From Halotia branconii CENA392 (GTDB lineage Bacteria > Cyanobacteriota > Cyanobacteriia > Cyanobacteriales > Nostocaceae), in contig NZ_CP124544.1 in assembly GCF_029953635.1 (NCBI RefSeq), positions 1 through 64,000 on the forward strand: DNA of 64,000 bases. The letters run 5' to 3'. Positions within the stretch are counted from its first letter, which is position 1. Each line of letters opens with the position of its first letter. This document shows, piece after piece, positions 1 through 10,266 of the stretch. Under the pieces are notes generated by a model that saw nothing but the letters and a program-made list of their open reading frames with translations, was not told the origin of the DNA and searched no databases. A program made the position numbers and the translations under genes.

Positions 1-330
1 TTTACTAACTCGTTTACCATTTCCAACTGTTTTGGTGAGTATATCCCATAACTTAGTTGCTACACCCCGTTGTAAGTAATTGACACTATAGGGTGAATTT
101 TCTGCTATTTCTACAAACTCATGGTTATGCCACGATCCTCTCATAACAAGTATCTCTGGCTCAGATAAGTACTTGCCTCTTTGGGCTAGTACTAAGTCAT
201 TGACCACAATTAAAGCTTCATCAAAAGTTGGCGTTACAGAGGAGTGTCTTTGTGGCAAAAAATCTTGTCTCTTTGAGGCAAAGGAGGAAGGGACTAGTAA
301 ATTGAATATCTGGACGGGGCTAGAATCCAT
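1..330 (-). CDS. vWA-MoxR-associated (vMAP-type) N-terminal HTH protein, 5' part only
   Basis: The gene reads leftward off the window edge, so only the first 110 codons are seen, from the ATG at 328-330. After about 40 variable residues comes a stretch with DEALIVVNDLVLAQRGKYL, then SEPEILVMRGSW and YLQRGVATKLWDIL. This resembles the HTH domain found at the start of cyanobacterial vWA-MoxR-associated conflict proteins and of AAA/WD40 proteins, where it probably serves protein-protein or DNA contacts. The effector domain lies outside the window. A later TTG start at 258 is possible. The family call rests on recalled motif similarity. Confidence 0.6.
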   Translation of the reverse strand, partial: MDSSPVQIFNLLVPSSFASKRQDFLPQRHSSVTPTFDEALIVVNDLVLAQRGKYLSEPEILVMRGSWHNHEFVEIAENSPYSVNYLQRGVATKLWDILTKTVGNGKRVSK

Positions 331-552
331 AGCTATACTTATTTTTGTTGTTCCAGGAAGCAACCTTACGCGCTTTTCATCAAATAAGTTTGTCTTGGTG
401 GCGTGTCGTATCAGACTTAATCATACTTGATTTATCTGCTCAGTAGCTGTTTGTTTCCAAAAATAATACCTCAAGTCATCAATCATGTAAATAAAACGAC
501 AAAGGAAAGTAAGTTGGCATAATAAACGCAGCTAGCACTTTGATTAGCCCTC

Positions 553-807
553 TTATGTCAGACTGAGAAAAGCCAATCCTTGAAAGCCTTTCGGAGATTT
601 ATTTTTCAGCTTTTGGCTAAAAATTTTAGTTTCTATTAGAAAAGAAATGCTCAAAGTTTGATTAGATAAAGGCTCTAATGTTTCGCTACGATTATTGTTT
701 TCCGGAAGTGACAGAACAGGGTTAGCTTTTAAGAAAGGTTTATCCACTAAAGGTTGCAAATTATACTTTATGTTTGAAGAGAAATACTCGAAGCTTTGAA
801 TTTTCAC
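553..807 (-). CDS. possible small hypothetical protein, 84 aa
   Basis: An ATG-started open frame lies in the roughly 550-bp gap between the vMAP-like gene and the kinase gene. It has no recognisable motif, signal peptide or strong ribosome-binding site. The surrounding gap (331-881) is A+T rich and otherwise shows nothing I can name. It may be a chance frame or a gene remnant. Confidence 0.2.
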   Translation of the reverse strand: MKIQSFEYFSSNIKYNLQPLVDKPFLKANPVLSLPENNNRSETLEPLSNQTLSISFLIETKIFSQKLKNKSPKGFQGLAFLSLT

Positions 808-881
808 TTATTATCATCACTAATAGTAAAAAGGGGGTATATTTTGGTAAGTAGCTTATTTATGGCTATCTTCCTACAAAT

Positions 882-2720
882 GTGAGCTACTGTATTAATC
901 CCCTATGCGAGCAACGTCAAAATCCTAATGACATTGAAAAATGTCTTTTTTGTGGTACTTCGCTACTGATTAATAAACGCATTCGGTTGATTAAGCCATT
1001 AAGAGATCTGAATGAAAATCCATTCAGTTATACTGAAGTTTTTGAAGTGGACGACGCTGGTACTCAATGGAATCCAGTCCGCAAGCAGCGAGTTATGAAA
1101 GTTCTGAAGTTGAACTCGCCAAAGCTGGTTGAGTTAATTGAGAGGGAATCTATTAGTCTACGGCTAATTAATCATCCAAATATTCCTAAAAGTACCTTAG
1201 ATGACTTTTTTACTTTTGTTCCTAATAATAGTTCTTTGACCTTGCATTGCTTGGTTATGGATGAAATGAAGGGACAGAATTTAGAACAATGGATAGAATC
1301 TAATGGGCGTATTTCGCAGTCTCAGGCATTAGAATGGCTAAACCAATTACTTGAAATTCTTGCCACAGTACACCGTGCTAATTTTTTTCACAGAGATATA
1401 AAACCTTCTAATATAATTCTTCAGTCAAGCGGTCAATTAGCATTGGTAGATTTTGGTGTAGCACGGCGAGTGACTAACACTTATTTAGCCAAAATAAGCG
1501 GAAGTGGTGGAGACAGCACGTCTAGAGGAGGAAAGTATGAAATTACATCTGTTGGCACACCTCGCTACTGTCCACCAGAACAAACTGATGGACAAGCAGT
1601 ACCTCAATCAGATTTTTATGCTTTAGGTAGAACTTTTGTAAATCTGACTACTGGTGTTTCTCTATTTAACCTCCCCACAGATAAAAAAACAGGAAACTTG
1701 ATTTGGAGAGATAAAGCCCCACAGATTGAGAAACCTGTTGCTGATTTGATTGATCAATTAATGGCTCTTTTACCAGGACAACGTCCGCAAAGTACTGAAG
1801 TAATTTTGCGGCGATTAGAAAAACTGCCTGAGCAAATAAAAAATTATAGATTAGCTAAATCTAAAGTAGTTAAATATAGCAAATATGCGTTAATGAGTTT
1901 AGTACTTATTGGGGGTGTCTTTATTTCTATACCATTAGTAACTAATTATCTAGTAACTCAAGGACGAAAGTTAGAGGCAGCAAATAATTCTCATGGGGCG
2001 CAAGAAACTTTTGAGTGGGCTATTAGAATTAATCCTCAACTTAAACCAGATATTGCAGAGTTTTACTTTGAAAAGGCTTCTCGAAATATAAATAATCATC
2101 AAATAGCTAGAAAATATTATGAGCGAGCAATTAAGTACAATGCAAAAGATGCCGCTGCATATAGCAATTTAGCGCTAGTTTGTCAAAGATTAGGAGACTC
2201 AAAGTGCGTAATCGAGAACTATGAGAAAGCTTTTCAGCTTAGACCTAATAGTTGGGAATCACGTTACGGATTAGGAAACTTTTATGAAGATCAGCAAAAG
2301 TACGATTTAGCCGAGAAAGAATATCAATTAGCTATCAAAAAGAGTGACGAAGCAGTGCTTGCTGTGGTCGCGCTATCAAGGTTGAAAAATAAAAATAACG
2401 AACATGAGGCAGCAGTTACTCTAGCTTTCCAAGGATTGAAAAACACTAAAGATCCTGATCTCCAAGCGGCCTTGTATAAAGATTTAGGCTGGGCAAGATT
2501 AAAGCAGAATAAGTTAAGCGAGGCTAAGGAATATTTAGAAAAGGCAATTCAATTAGATGGAAGAACAGATGCTTTTTGCTTGCTGTCTCAAGTTGAAGAA
2601 GCTTTAGGTGAAGCTGACACTGCTAGAATTTATATAGAAGGGTGTATGTTAGCTAAATCCACTTTACCGGAGGTTTTCATCTGGAGACAAGAGTTGTTAG
2701 ACCGCATACTTAAAAAATAG
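882..2720 (+). CDS. Ser/Thr protein kinase with four-Cys prefix, TM segment and TPR domain
   Basis: The product has 612 aa from a GTG start at 882, chosen because the family begins MSYCINPxC. Cys4, 9, 21 and 24 form a small zinc-ribbon-like prefix. The kinase domain follows: the putative ATP lysine is in RVMKVLK, the catalytic loop HRDIKPSN is at about 170-177, and DFG is at 190-192. One membrane helix (about 334-357) separates it from an external or periplasmic TPR array (about 370-600). The glycine-rich loop is not obvious, as in several cyanobacterial relatives, but the catalytic residues are intact. It probably phosphorylates proteins in response to envelope signals. It lies 120 bp upstream of the secreted TPR gene. 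Confidence 0.9.
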   Translation: MSYCINPLCEQRQNPNDIEKCLFCGTSLLINKRIRLIKPLRDLNENPFSYTEVFEVDDAGTQWNPVRKQRVMKVLKLNSPKLVELIERESISLRLINHPNIPKSTLDDFFTFVPNNSSLTLHCLVMDEMKGQNLEQWIESNGRISQSQALEWLNQLLEILATVHRANFFHRDIKPSNIILQSSGQLALVDFGVARRVTNTYLAKISGSGGDSTSRGGKYEITSVGTPRYCPPEQTDGQAVPQSDFYALGRTFVNLTTGVSLFNLPTDKKTGNLIWRDKAPQIEKPVADLIDQLMALLPGQRPQSTEVILRRLEKLPEQIKNYRLAKSKVVKYSKYALMSLVLIGGVFISIPLVTNYLVTQGRKLEAANNSHGAQETFEWAIRINPQLKPDIAEFYFEKASRNINNHQIARKYYERAIKYNAKDAAAYSNLALVCQRLGDSKCVIENYEKAFQLRPNSWESRYGLGNFYEDQQKYDLAEKEYQLAIKKSDEAVLAVVALSRLKNKNNEHEAAVTLAFQGLKNTKDPDLQAALYKDLGWARLKQNKLSEAKEYLEKAIQLDGRTDAFCLLSQVEEALGEADTARIYIEGCMLAKSTLPEVFIWRQELLDRILKK

Positions 2721-2840
2721 CATTTCCTAAATAAATTTAATAGATATTTGTTATCAATAAAAATTTATATATATAGCGATGTACTTACTGAATTTATGTG
2801 ATAATAGCCCTGAACAAGCGGGTTATTTATAATTGAAGCA

Positions 2841-3833
2841 GTGAAAAATAGTACAAAATTTTTAGTAACGCTCTGTTTTAGTTTTCTACTCATAAAAGAT
2901 ACAGTATTACTGGCAGGTGTACCGTTAGTAAGAAATAAAAGGAATCTGGTTCGTTGCGAGCCAAGTGGAAGAATAATGTCTCCGGGTGATAAGCGCTTTG
3001 AAGTAGGAAGTTTGATTTGTGATGGAGAAAAGTTAGAAGTTTTGAATGGTGGTAGTATTAAATTTTTATGTTTTAGTACAGGAGAAGTTGTAGGTTTGTC
3101 AAGTGGAGTTCTTGCTTCAGATAAATGTGCAAAACCTAGTTCATCTGACTCTGCTTGCCGTATAGATAGCAGAAACTTCTGTCAAGGAACTCGGAAGGGA
3201 GGGGAAGCAGGGAATAATGAGCCGACAATTATTTATCCTTATCATATTCCAACATTAAAACCACGTCCTGAAGTCGCTTGGCTTCCTGTTGCGGGTGCTA
3301 CTTCTTATGAAGTGAGGTTTGAATGTCATGAGTTTGCTTGGGAAAGAGTTGTAAATCAAACGAGATTGGCTTACCCTTTGGAAGAAAAAGCTCTAGTATC
3401 TGGACAAACATGTCGAATTATTGTTTTCGCTTACAAAAATGACAATGTTACGAGTGCAGATCAGTCAGTAGTCTATTTGTTGCCAGAGGATGAGGCTAAA
3501 CGAATTAAAGATGTGGTAGAGCAAATCAATCAACTAAAACTTTCTCCAGATGAAACTGCTCTTGACTTGGATGCTGTATTTATTTCAAGAAACCTTTTTG
3601 ATGAAACACTTAAAGAGCTAAATAATGTAGTTGCATCAGGCACTAAGAATCCAACTATCTATAGAGTACTTGGCGATCGCTATTTTCAGGCTGGTGTGCC
3701 AGATAAAGCGAAGCGCCAATACTTGATAGCACTTCAGTTTTTGAAAACCAATAGAAACCCAACTGAGTTAAGAAAAGTGCAAGAGGGATTGAAAATCGTA
3801 GACTATTACAACCAGCTTCCTACCAGCAGATAA
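2841..3833 (+). CDS. secreted protein with C-terminal TPR-like repeats
   Basis: The product has 330 aa from a GTG start. The N-terminus is a signal peptide (about 1-25, hydrophobic FLVTLCFSFLLI). The middle is cysteine-containing and rich in beta strand, with a fibronectin-like stretch around VAWLPVAGATSYEVRF. The C-terminus (about 245-325) looks like one or two TPR units (YRVLGDRYFQAGVPDKAKRQY). It follows the kinase gene on the same strand and its end overlaps the end of the CHAT gene by 28 bp on the opposite strand. I associate similar proteins with CHAT genes in cyanobacteria. Its function is unknown; a periplasmic adaptor is an inference. Confidence 0.75.
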   Translation: MKNSTKFLVTLCFSFLLIKDTVLLAGVPLVRNKRNLVRCEPSGRIMSPGDKRFEVGSLICDGEKLEVLNGGSIKFLCFSTGEVVGLSSGVLASDKCAKPSSSDSACRIDSRNFCQGTRKGGEAGNNEPTIIYPYHIPTLKPRPEVAWLPVAGATSYEVRFECHEFAWERVVNQTRLAYPLEEKALVSGQTCRIIVFAYKNDNVTSADQSVVYLLPEDEAKRIKDVVEQINQLKLSPDETALDLDAVFISRNLFDETLKELNNVVASGTKNPTIYRVLGDRYFQAGVPDKAKRQYLIALQFLKTNRNPTELRKVQEGLKIVDYYNQLPTSR

Positions 3834-6295
3834 GGGGCCCAATGATAAGGGTTATTGTACTCAGGAATCGCCGTCAAAGCGATTTGTGCAAGTCTTAGAG
3901 CTTCTGACTTAGGAACACCTTTTTTAATATTTTTATAAAATTCATCCATTAGAATAACGCTAGATTTAGAATCTACGAGCCACAGAGTAGCTATTATACT
4001 CCTTGCACCCGCTTGTGCGGCTACACCAGCAATTCCTAATGCTGACATTTTATTGCCTTTAGCTGTTTGGCAAGCACTTAACACTAAAAGTTCGATTGCA
4101 TTTTGATGGATTTGAGCTTGATTTTTTAGCAAAGTGCCAAACTGATTAACATTAACTAACTGATCCCAAGTTAAAAATCCCGTTCTTCTAGGGATAGAAC
4201 TAAATTGAGCATGTGTTGTTAAGTGAAGAATATCAAAGTCTTCTTTGCTTAGTTCTTGAATAAAACGTTTAGTATTAAATTCTTTATTGAGCAAGCCTAC
4301 AGAAGAATTAGCTTGTTTTATTACCTCAGCTATTTCAATTTCGACATCAGGGAGAGGTTGTAGTCCTTGAGTTGCATTAGGATCATAGAAGCTAGGTGCG
4401 AATGTAGAAATTCCACCAGTTAAAATATTTAAATTTTCTTGAGATAAAGCTTTAGGTTGGCGAACTCTAGAACCCAAAGTTTCTGAGGAGCTATATTGCT
4501 TAAACAAATAATCTGTTCCATTATGAAGTATACCCATTGGTAAACTTTGAAAAGATTTGTCCAAAACAAATACTAAAGTTCCATTAGAAGGTAGAGATTT
4601 ATTGAAAGGTTCAATAAGTTGTTTGTAAAGTGCTTGAGAGTGTGGAATAATAAGACTTTCGCTATTAGAAACAAGGTCATTATTTTGCAAAATATTAAGT
4701 AAGGCATTGACATGATTTTTGACTACTTTGGAGTCGGCAGAATGATAATGAATAGAAGAATCCGGAAACTGAGCAAATACTTGTATAGTGTCATCTAGGT
4801 CAATAATGTGAATAATTGCTGATGCACTAGCGAGATTGTCAATTTTATCTAAAGCCACAAGATCAAGCTTGCCACACTTCAGATAATCCTCCAACTGTGC
4901 TACTTGAAGTTGTTGGTTAGTTTTTATAACTTGACGCTCGAAATTAGGATATTTTTGCGTTATCAGCAGTCGCATATAATTACGATACACAGGCTCTACT
5001 TTTTCGTAAAAGAAAAACTGTGTGTCTAGATTGCTAGATAAGAGGTTATCACTAATTTGTGCAATGCTTTCAATAGTTGCTCTATAAGCTTGAATCGCTG
5101 CTTCAGTTTTACCTTGTTTTTGGTACAAATCCGCTAACTGCTGCTGCCATTCATAGGCGATATCGTAAGCATGAACTGACTGAGCTAAACTTAGAGCTTT
5201 TTCAAAATATGTTTGCGATTTTCCGGAATTTAATTTACCTAAAGTTCCCAAGCTTTCAGATTCTAAGCGTTCACTGTTAATGTTTTTAGCTGTTTCCAAG
5301 GCAGATGTAGCATACTGAACAGCTACTGACTGCAACAATTTTTCTTGAATCTTACTTAAATTATTAGCAAAATTTAGTTTAGCTTGGATAGACTGCTCAT
5401 CCGACAATTGAGAAAAGGCTGAAGGATTTTGTAATATGAGCTTGATTAAAGGTTGAATCTGTTGACTTATTTTTGTATATGTATCTATGAGTTGAGGTTT
5501 ATCTGTTAGCCACTCATCAAAGTCTAGTAATAAGTTTAAACGGTTCAGTTGAGCTTGTAGTTTGACTACAGGAGTGTTTGCCTTGCTTTCTAAAAATTGA
5601 TAGATATCAAGTGACTCTCGTGCTTTTTGAGGAATAAGATTTACAATCGTTTCTCTAAAAATCGGTTCCTCTATCCACTTATATTCATTGCGTGAGCGTT
5701 GATAGATAGACTGTTTTGTATTACCTAATAACAGCAAAATATCGCTAACGTTTTCTAATGATGTCTGCTGAGATAGTAATAAAGTTTCTTCCAAAACTAA
5801 TTTAGATTCATCTAACTTATCAATTAAGCGTAAGACTTGCCCTAAACTCTGTAGTGCCAATAAATTTATTGGTGTTAATTTTAGCTGATGAATTGCTGTT
5901 GTAAATTGTGAACTTTTATCATTGGTAGGTTCTGACGGTATCGGGTCACAGATCCAATCATTCAAGCTTAGAGCTTCTACAATTGTTTTACAAGCTTCAG
6001 AGTATAAGCCTAGTTTTTGCAAGGCGAAATTTTGATTAATTAAACTCCCGCTAACACCTTCGACATCTTTAATTTGGTGGTAAATTTTTGTAGCTTGTTG
6101 CCAACTATCAAGAGCCTGTGCTGGCTGACCTTGATTTAATTGCTTTTTACCTATTTGAGTCAATAGTTCAGCCTGTTGTAAGCGTGTCTCTTTTTTGGCG
6201 GACTGAGCCAGCAGCAGAGATGATTGAGTTAGGATGATTGACAAAGATAGAATGCCTAAAAAAACATATTTTAGACAATACTTCCATTTAATCAT
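3806..6295 (-). CDS. exported TPR-CHAT (caspase-HetF-associated) protease-like protein
   Basis: The product has 829 aa. A signal peptide (about 1-32, ending SSLLLAQSA) predicts export. TPR-type helical repeats fill about 35-420. The C-terminal CHAT domain (about 530-829) has its catalytic pair in HLTTHAQ (His about 695) and LSACQTA (Cys about 742), so it should be an active caspase-like cysteine peptidase. The gene begins 3 nt after the TpsA stop codon and is almost certainly co-transcribed with it. Possible roles are processing of the TpsA exoprotein or of other envelope proteins; neither is shown by sequence. Length and order are typical of cyanobacterial CHAT-TPR proteins. Confidence 0.9.
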   Translation of the reverse strand: MIKWKYCLKYVFLGILSLSIILTQSSLLLAQSAKKETRLQQAELLTQIGKKQLNQGQPAQALDSWQQATKIYHQIKDVEGVSGSLINQNFALQKLGLYSEACKTIVEALSLNDWICDPIPSEPTNDKSSQFTTAIHQLKLTPINLLALQSLGQVLRLIDKLDESKLVLEETLLLSQQTSLENVSDILLLLGNTKQSIYQRSRNEYKWIEEPIFRETIVNLIPQKARESLDIYQFLESKANTPVVKLQAQLNRLNLLLDFDEWLTDKPQLIDTYTKISQQIQPLIKLILQNPSAFSQLSDEQSIQAKLNFANNLSKIQEKLLQSVAVQYATSALETAKNINSERLESESLGTLGKLNSGKSQTYFEKALSLAQSVHAYDIAYEWQQQLADLYQKQGKTEAAIQAYRATIESIAQISDNLLSSNLDTQFFFYEKVEPVYRNYMRLLITQKYPNFERQVIKTNQQLQVAQLEDYLKCGKLDLVALDKIDNLASASAIIHIIDLDDTIQVFAQFPDSSIHYHSADSKVVKNHVNALLNILQNNDLVSNSESLIIPHSQALYKQLIEPFNKSLPSNGTLVFVLDKSFQSLPMGILHNGTDYLFKQYSSSETLGSRVRQPKALSQENLNILTGGISTFAPSFYDPNATQGLQPLPDVEIEIAEVIKQANSSVGLLNKEFNTKRFIQELSKEDFDILHLTTHAQFSSIPRRTGFLTWDQLVNVNQFGTLLKNQAQIHQNAIELLVLSACQTAKGNKMSALGIAGVAAQAGARSIIATLWLVDSKSSVILMDEFYKNIKKGVPKSEALRLAQIALTAIPEYNNPYHWAPYLLVGSWL

Positions 6296-6298
6296 TGC

Positions 6299-8788
6299 TT
6301 ATTCTGTTTTCATTGATGGGAATACTTCTGTTACAGAGCCGACCGATGAACACGTTCTGGCAGATAAAAAGCTATTAGGTGTAACTTGATCAGGGATTGT
6401 TACAACTAACTCAATGTTTCCCCTACTATTAGCTACCAAACCTTGAGCTTCTATAATTTTCGTAGACTCTTTAACTGTTGACGGCGGTAATTTAGCTGAA
6501 GGTTCAGTGGAATTAACTAAAATAGAATCCCTATGCCAGATAGGTTGAGGATCTAAGTGATCATCGAAGTTAGGCGGTGGGGTGTTGCTAGCCACAGTTA
6601 ACATATTTTTCCCTATACCTGACTGTGCAGTACAACCCGATGCCATAGCAGGAGTTTCTGCAACAATTGCTGGCGCTGCTTTAATATCAGTAGGATTAAC
6701 GTGAAAGTCGTTGATCTTAACTGTGCCATCAATTCCCAACTGTGAGCTTGCGGTAATAATGCTACCGGGAGAGAAAAAGAATCCACGAGTATTTATCTGA
6801 ATATTACCGCCACGCCCCTCAAACGCATTGGCAGCAATACTGCTGTTTCCTGAGCCGACTAGGAATCTTGTGTTGATGTTGATATTACCGCCGTTACCAC
6901 TATTACCAGCAGTTGCGTTGATGGAACTGCCTCGACGCAATTGTAAATATTGGGAATTCAATGAAATATTGCCGCCTTCGCCAAAAATAGTTGCCGCGGT
7001 AATTAAGCTTTCCTTATCCAAGGAGATATATTTGCTATTAATTTCAAGAGTTCCGCCCTCATTTTTGCCAAGATTTCTAACACTGATAATGCCATTAGTC
7101 AGCCGTAATTGATTAGTATTAATTCTTACCTTTCCTGTATCTCCGCTTGGATTTGGAGGAGATGAAAGTTGTTGTTGAGTGGATGCATTTGCCACAATGA
7201 CAGCCGAGCTGATACTAGCGCCACTTTTTACCTCTATATCAAAAGCGTTAATGTCAACAAAACCAGCGGAGCCAGAGCCTGTAGTAGAAGTATTAATTGT
7301 TGCTTGTTCCCCTACTATTAATTTTGGGGTGCTGATTGCCAAATTTCCGGAATTTCCCTGTCCAAAAGCAACAGAAGATAAAAGGCTGTTTGCATTTCGC
7401 CCTAAAAGAATTAAATCAATTAACTCAGCGGAATTAGTTAATTTTATAGAACCAGTTGCATTTACAGTTACATTTCCTGCATCGCTGGCTTCACGGGCTA
7501 TAGATGTTATCTGTCCCCCATCACGGGCATCTAATTGCCCTGTTGATACAGCAATGTTTCCTGCTTTTCCAGAAGTTAAGCTACTAGTAACGATGCTACT
7601 AATAAGAAAAGGATTAAAAGGTGAAAAACCAAGCAATTGCACACTATCTAAGGCATTTACAGTTACATTACCTCCATTAGCATTACTATAATTTCTATTA
7701 GTTATAGCTCCTCCTTCTTGAAGAAGTAACCGCTTACTGAAAACTTCTATATTTCCTCCATCTCCAGACCCTAGTGATTCAGTCCGTATAAGGCTAATAA
7801 ATCTTCCGTCTGGAGAGGCTCCACTTAATTGTAACGACTCGGAAGCGTTGATTTTAATATCTCCCCAAGGTTGCGAACCTGAACTCTGATTTAAAACCAC
7901 TGAGCCATCACTTAAAGAGATAAGCTTTCCTTGAATGGCGATAGAACCACCTATACTGCCACTGCTATCTACTAAAGCTTGCTGGGATACCTGAATGTCC
8001 TTAAAAGAAGAGGTTCCTTCGTAGCCTAATACCCATTTTTCACCATTTGGATTGAGGCTGACAAGCCCAGAAGCGACACTGCCTACCTCAACTCGTCCTT
8101 GTTCTGCTGTTAAAGTGGCACCATTTAAGATAACATTCCCTCCCACTAAAGCAAGAGTTTTGCCTGGCTCTACCCGTAATCCAGTTATGTCATTGTTTCT
8201 GATTATTGGAGAGTTTGCTGAACTTGGAGCAATTAAGCCTTGACCAGTTCCTTGGACTTGAAGATCGCCTGATTTATTATCATATTGCAAGCCAATAGGC
8301 ATGTTCACGCTCAGTAATGGTTTTGCCTGAGAATTTATGGCACTAAACTCAAGACTATCAGCAAACTTAATAGTATTGGCAGTACTTGCAAAGAACGAAC
8401 CGCCAATATCTAAGCGCGCATTCTGTCCAAAATTAATCCCATTGGGATTAATTAAAAACAGATTAGCTGTTCCATTAGCTTTGATTAGCCCATCTATCTT
8501 GGAAGATGACAAACCTGTTACCCGGCTAAAAATATTCTGTACACCTGGAGAATTATTAAATAAAACTGTATTACCTTTAGGGATAGAAAATTGCTCAAAA
8601 CTATGGAACAAGTTATTATTCTGCACAGTGCCTCCATCAATTACTTTGAGATGATCTTGTAGTGTAACTGTAGAATTGACAGGCAAGCTTTGGTCTGGTA
8701 TTACTTCTGCTATAACTGATGAATAGTCAAGCAAAAGAAGGAAAATAATGCTTTGGATACTGCAAAAACCTATACTAAATGATTTCAA
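6299..8788 (-). CDS. two-partner-secretion exoprotein, filamentous haemagglutinin N-terminal domain (TpsA)
   Basis: The product has 829 aa. It carries a signal peptide (about 1-28), then a TPS secretion domain with the marker motifs NNLFHSFEQFSI and NPNGI (about 114-118), and a long run of beta-helix repeats of the type GGNIxIxT/GxVxI to about residue 700. The C-terminal region (about 720-829) has a paired-Cys segment. It should be exported through the TpsB pore encoded at 10267 and act at the cell surface, for example in adhesion or filament contact. It lies between the TauD-type dioxygenase gene (75 bp upstream) and the CHAT gene (3 bp downstream) on the same strand. Confidence 0.92.
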   Translation of the reverse strand: MKSFSIGFCSIQSIIFLLLLDYSSVIAEVIPDQSLPVNSTVTLQDHLKVIDGGTVQNNNLFHSFEQFSIPKGNTVLFNNSPGVQNIFSRVTGLSSSKIDGLIKANGTANLFLINPNGINFGQNARLDIGGSFFASTANTIKFADSLEFSAINSQAKPLLSVNMPIGLQYDNKSGDLQVQGTGQGLIAPSSANSPIIRNNDITGLRVEPGKTLALVGGNVILNGATLTAEQGRVEVGSVASGLVSLNPNGEKWVLGYEGTSSFKDIQVSQQALVDSSGSIGGSIAIQGKLISLSDGSVVLNQSSGSQPWGDIKINASESLQLSGASPDGRFISLIRTESLGSGDGGNIEVFSKRLLLQEGGAITNRNYSNANGGNVTVNALDSVQLLGFSPFNPFLISSIVTSSLTSGKAGNIAVSTGQLDARDGGQITSIAREASDAGNVTVNATGSIKLTNSAELIDLILLGRNANSLLSSVAFGQGNSGNLAISTPKLIVGEQATINTSTTGSGSAGFVDINAFDIEVKSGASISSAVIVANASTQQQLSSPPNPSGDTGKVRINTNQLRLTNGIISVRNLGKNEGGTLEINSKYISLDKESLITAATIFGEGGNISLNSQYLQLRRGSSINATAGNSGNGGNININTRFLVGSGNSSIAANAFEGRGGNIQINTRGFFFSPGSIITASSQLGIDGTVKINDFHVNPTDIKAAPAIVAETPAMASGCTAQSGIGKNMLTVASNTPPPNFDDHLDPQPIWHRDSILVNSTEPSAKLPPSTVKESTKIIEAQGLVANSRGNIELVVTIPDQVTPNSFLSARTCSSVGSVTEVFPSMKTE

Positions 8789-8863
8789 GATAATGTGCCT
8801 TTCTAAAGATAATCGAAATTAGTACTTAAAAGCTAGGTAAAAAGCATGAATGGTAAGCAAAAA

Positions 8864-9727
8864 TTATTCATCTACGACTCCTAGACGTAGTGCAATACGT
8901 TTATATTTCTTTGCGTCGTAGGGAATACCCCTGTGCATGATCTGTGAGTTATCCCAAAATATCACGTCTCCTTCTTGCCAAACATGAGAGTAAATAGGTG
9001 TACTATTAAAAACAGTTTGAAATAAATCCTCCATAAAATTTTTTGCGCCTTCTAGATTATTTTCCATGCCGACGGGTATTGTAGTGTCGATACCCAGATA
9101 AAGTCCCTTTTTATTAGTGATTTTATGAGTAGATACGATAGGATGCACTTTATTGGGAGTATCAACAGCTTCTTTAATAAAACTAGGAGCTTTATGACAC
9201 AAAAATATTTTTTCTAATTGTTGCTGTCTTTCAATATCTAAATTTTTGTATGCCTCTATCAAATCAATAAATTGAGTAGAATGAGGTTGTCCATTAATAT
9301 CTTCTTTAGGTACTTTAACCGCGTAAAGCATCACAACATACAGAGCATTCATATCTAGTCCTTCTGTGCGTGGAAGACCGTCTTTATCTTGATGCCACTT
9401 CCAGGCAAATTTTTCCAGCGGTTCTGTTTCTTTCTTCGGATTACCCAAGATATTGATATATTGACTTTGCAAATCTGGACTAATATCAGGATCTAATATG
9501 TTAGATCCGCCAAACATTAAGTTTCCAAAAGTTTTTTTAGCAAATTCTTCTAATTCTGATGCGATAAGATTTTGCTGTTTGACGACAACAACACCGTGTT
9601 GCCAGAGAGATTTCTTCAACTCATCCCTTTGCTGTTCTGTGATGTCTGTAAGGCTGCAACCTTGTAGTATTTCAACTCCAAGTCTTGATTGATATTGTAT
9701 CTGTTTTTGTTCTTTACCTAAGCTCAT
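8864..9727 (-). CDS. TauD/TfdA-family Fe(II)/2-oxoglutarate dioxygenase
   Basis: The product has 287 aa, a normal length for the family. The facial-triad motif HxD is seen in WHQD (His112, Asp114), and the distal His is in QIMHRG (about 265). The 2-oxoglutarate-binding Arg is probably in KRIALRLG. It should oxidise a small substrate using Fe(II), O2 and 2-oxoglutarate in the cytoplasm. The substrate is unknown. Being the likely first gene of an operon with TpsA and CHAT is unusual, and the link may be only co-regulation. Confidence 0.88.
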   Translation of the reverse strand: MSLGKEQKQIQYQSRLGVEILQGCSLTDITEQQRDELKKSLWQHGVVVVKQQNLIASELEEFAKKTFGNLMFGGSNILDPDISPDLQSQYINILGNPKKETEPLEKFAWKWHQDKDGLPRTEGLDMNALYVVMLYAVKVPKEDINGQPHSTQFIDLIEAYKNLDIERQQQLEKIFLCHKAPSFIKEAVDTPNKVHPIVSTHKITNKKGLYLGIDTTIPVGMENNLEGAKNFMEDLFQTVFNSTPIYSHVWQEGDVIFWDNSQIMHRGIPYDAKKYKRIALRLGVVDE

Positions 9728-10266
9728 TATTAATATTGGGTTTGGACTATTTTGTTTTAGAACTTTGAAAGAAAATACTAGTACTTTATCTTGTTAAAAC
9801 TTATAATATCAGTAATGCGTGTTTTGCTGATCATGATTTCAGAAAACCTAGAAAGTCAAAAACTCAGTAACCCAGAAAACAGCCATTAAGATTATCTAAA
9901 AAAGAAAAATATTTTTGTGAGAATGAAAGCTACTAGAAGTATGACATTTTTGCTTATCTCAGAAATTTCTTATTATACATTTAAGAACCAAAATTATTTT
10001 AAGTTAATTGTTTGTTTAATTAAGTTTTCTTTTTCACGATTACCAATTTAGATCTACCTTATCAAGCGAAAATCATGATTTTAACAGTGAACTTAAGGTA
10101 TTAACGCTTGTTTGCTTGATATTAAACGGTCATAAGGCTAAATCAAGCTTTGAGATTGTAATTACTGAGGTATATGTGGTTATTTTATTGCTTTTAAAGT
10201 AAAGAAGTAATAAAACAGTAATTCCTGTACAATTTCAGAGTTTGCGCCAATATCCCACCCAATCTA
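9728..10266. other. intergenic region between divergent dioxygenase and TpsB genes
   Basis: The 539 bp are A+T rich with no convincing gene. They must contain the promoters for the leftward TauD-TpsA-CHAT operon and the rightward TpsB gene. I see no strong consensus promoter or operator. Confidence 0.6.

Noticed and set aside
6828..8654. Several plus-strand open frames opposite the TpsA gene
   Set aside because: Antisense shadows of the repeat-rich TpsA coding sequence; no motifs or ribosome-binding sites.
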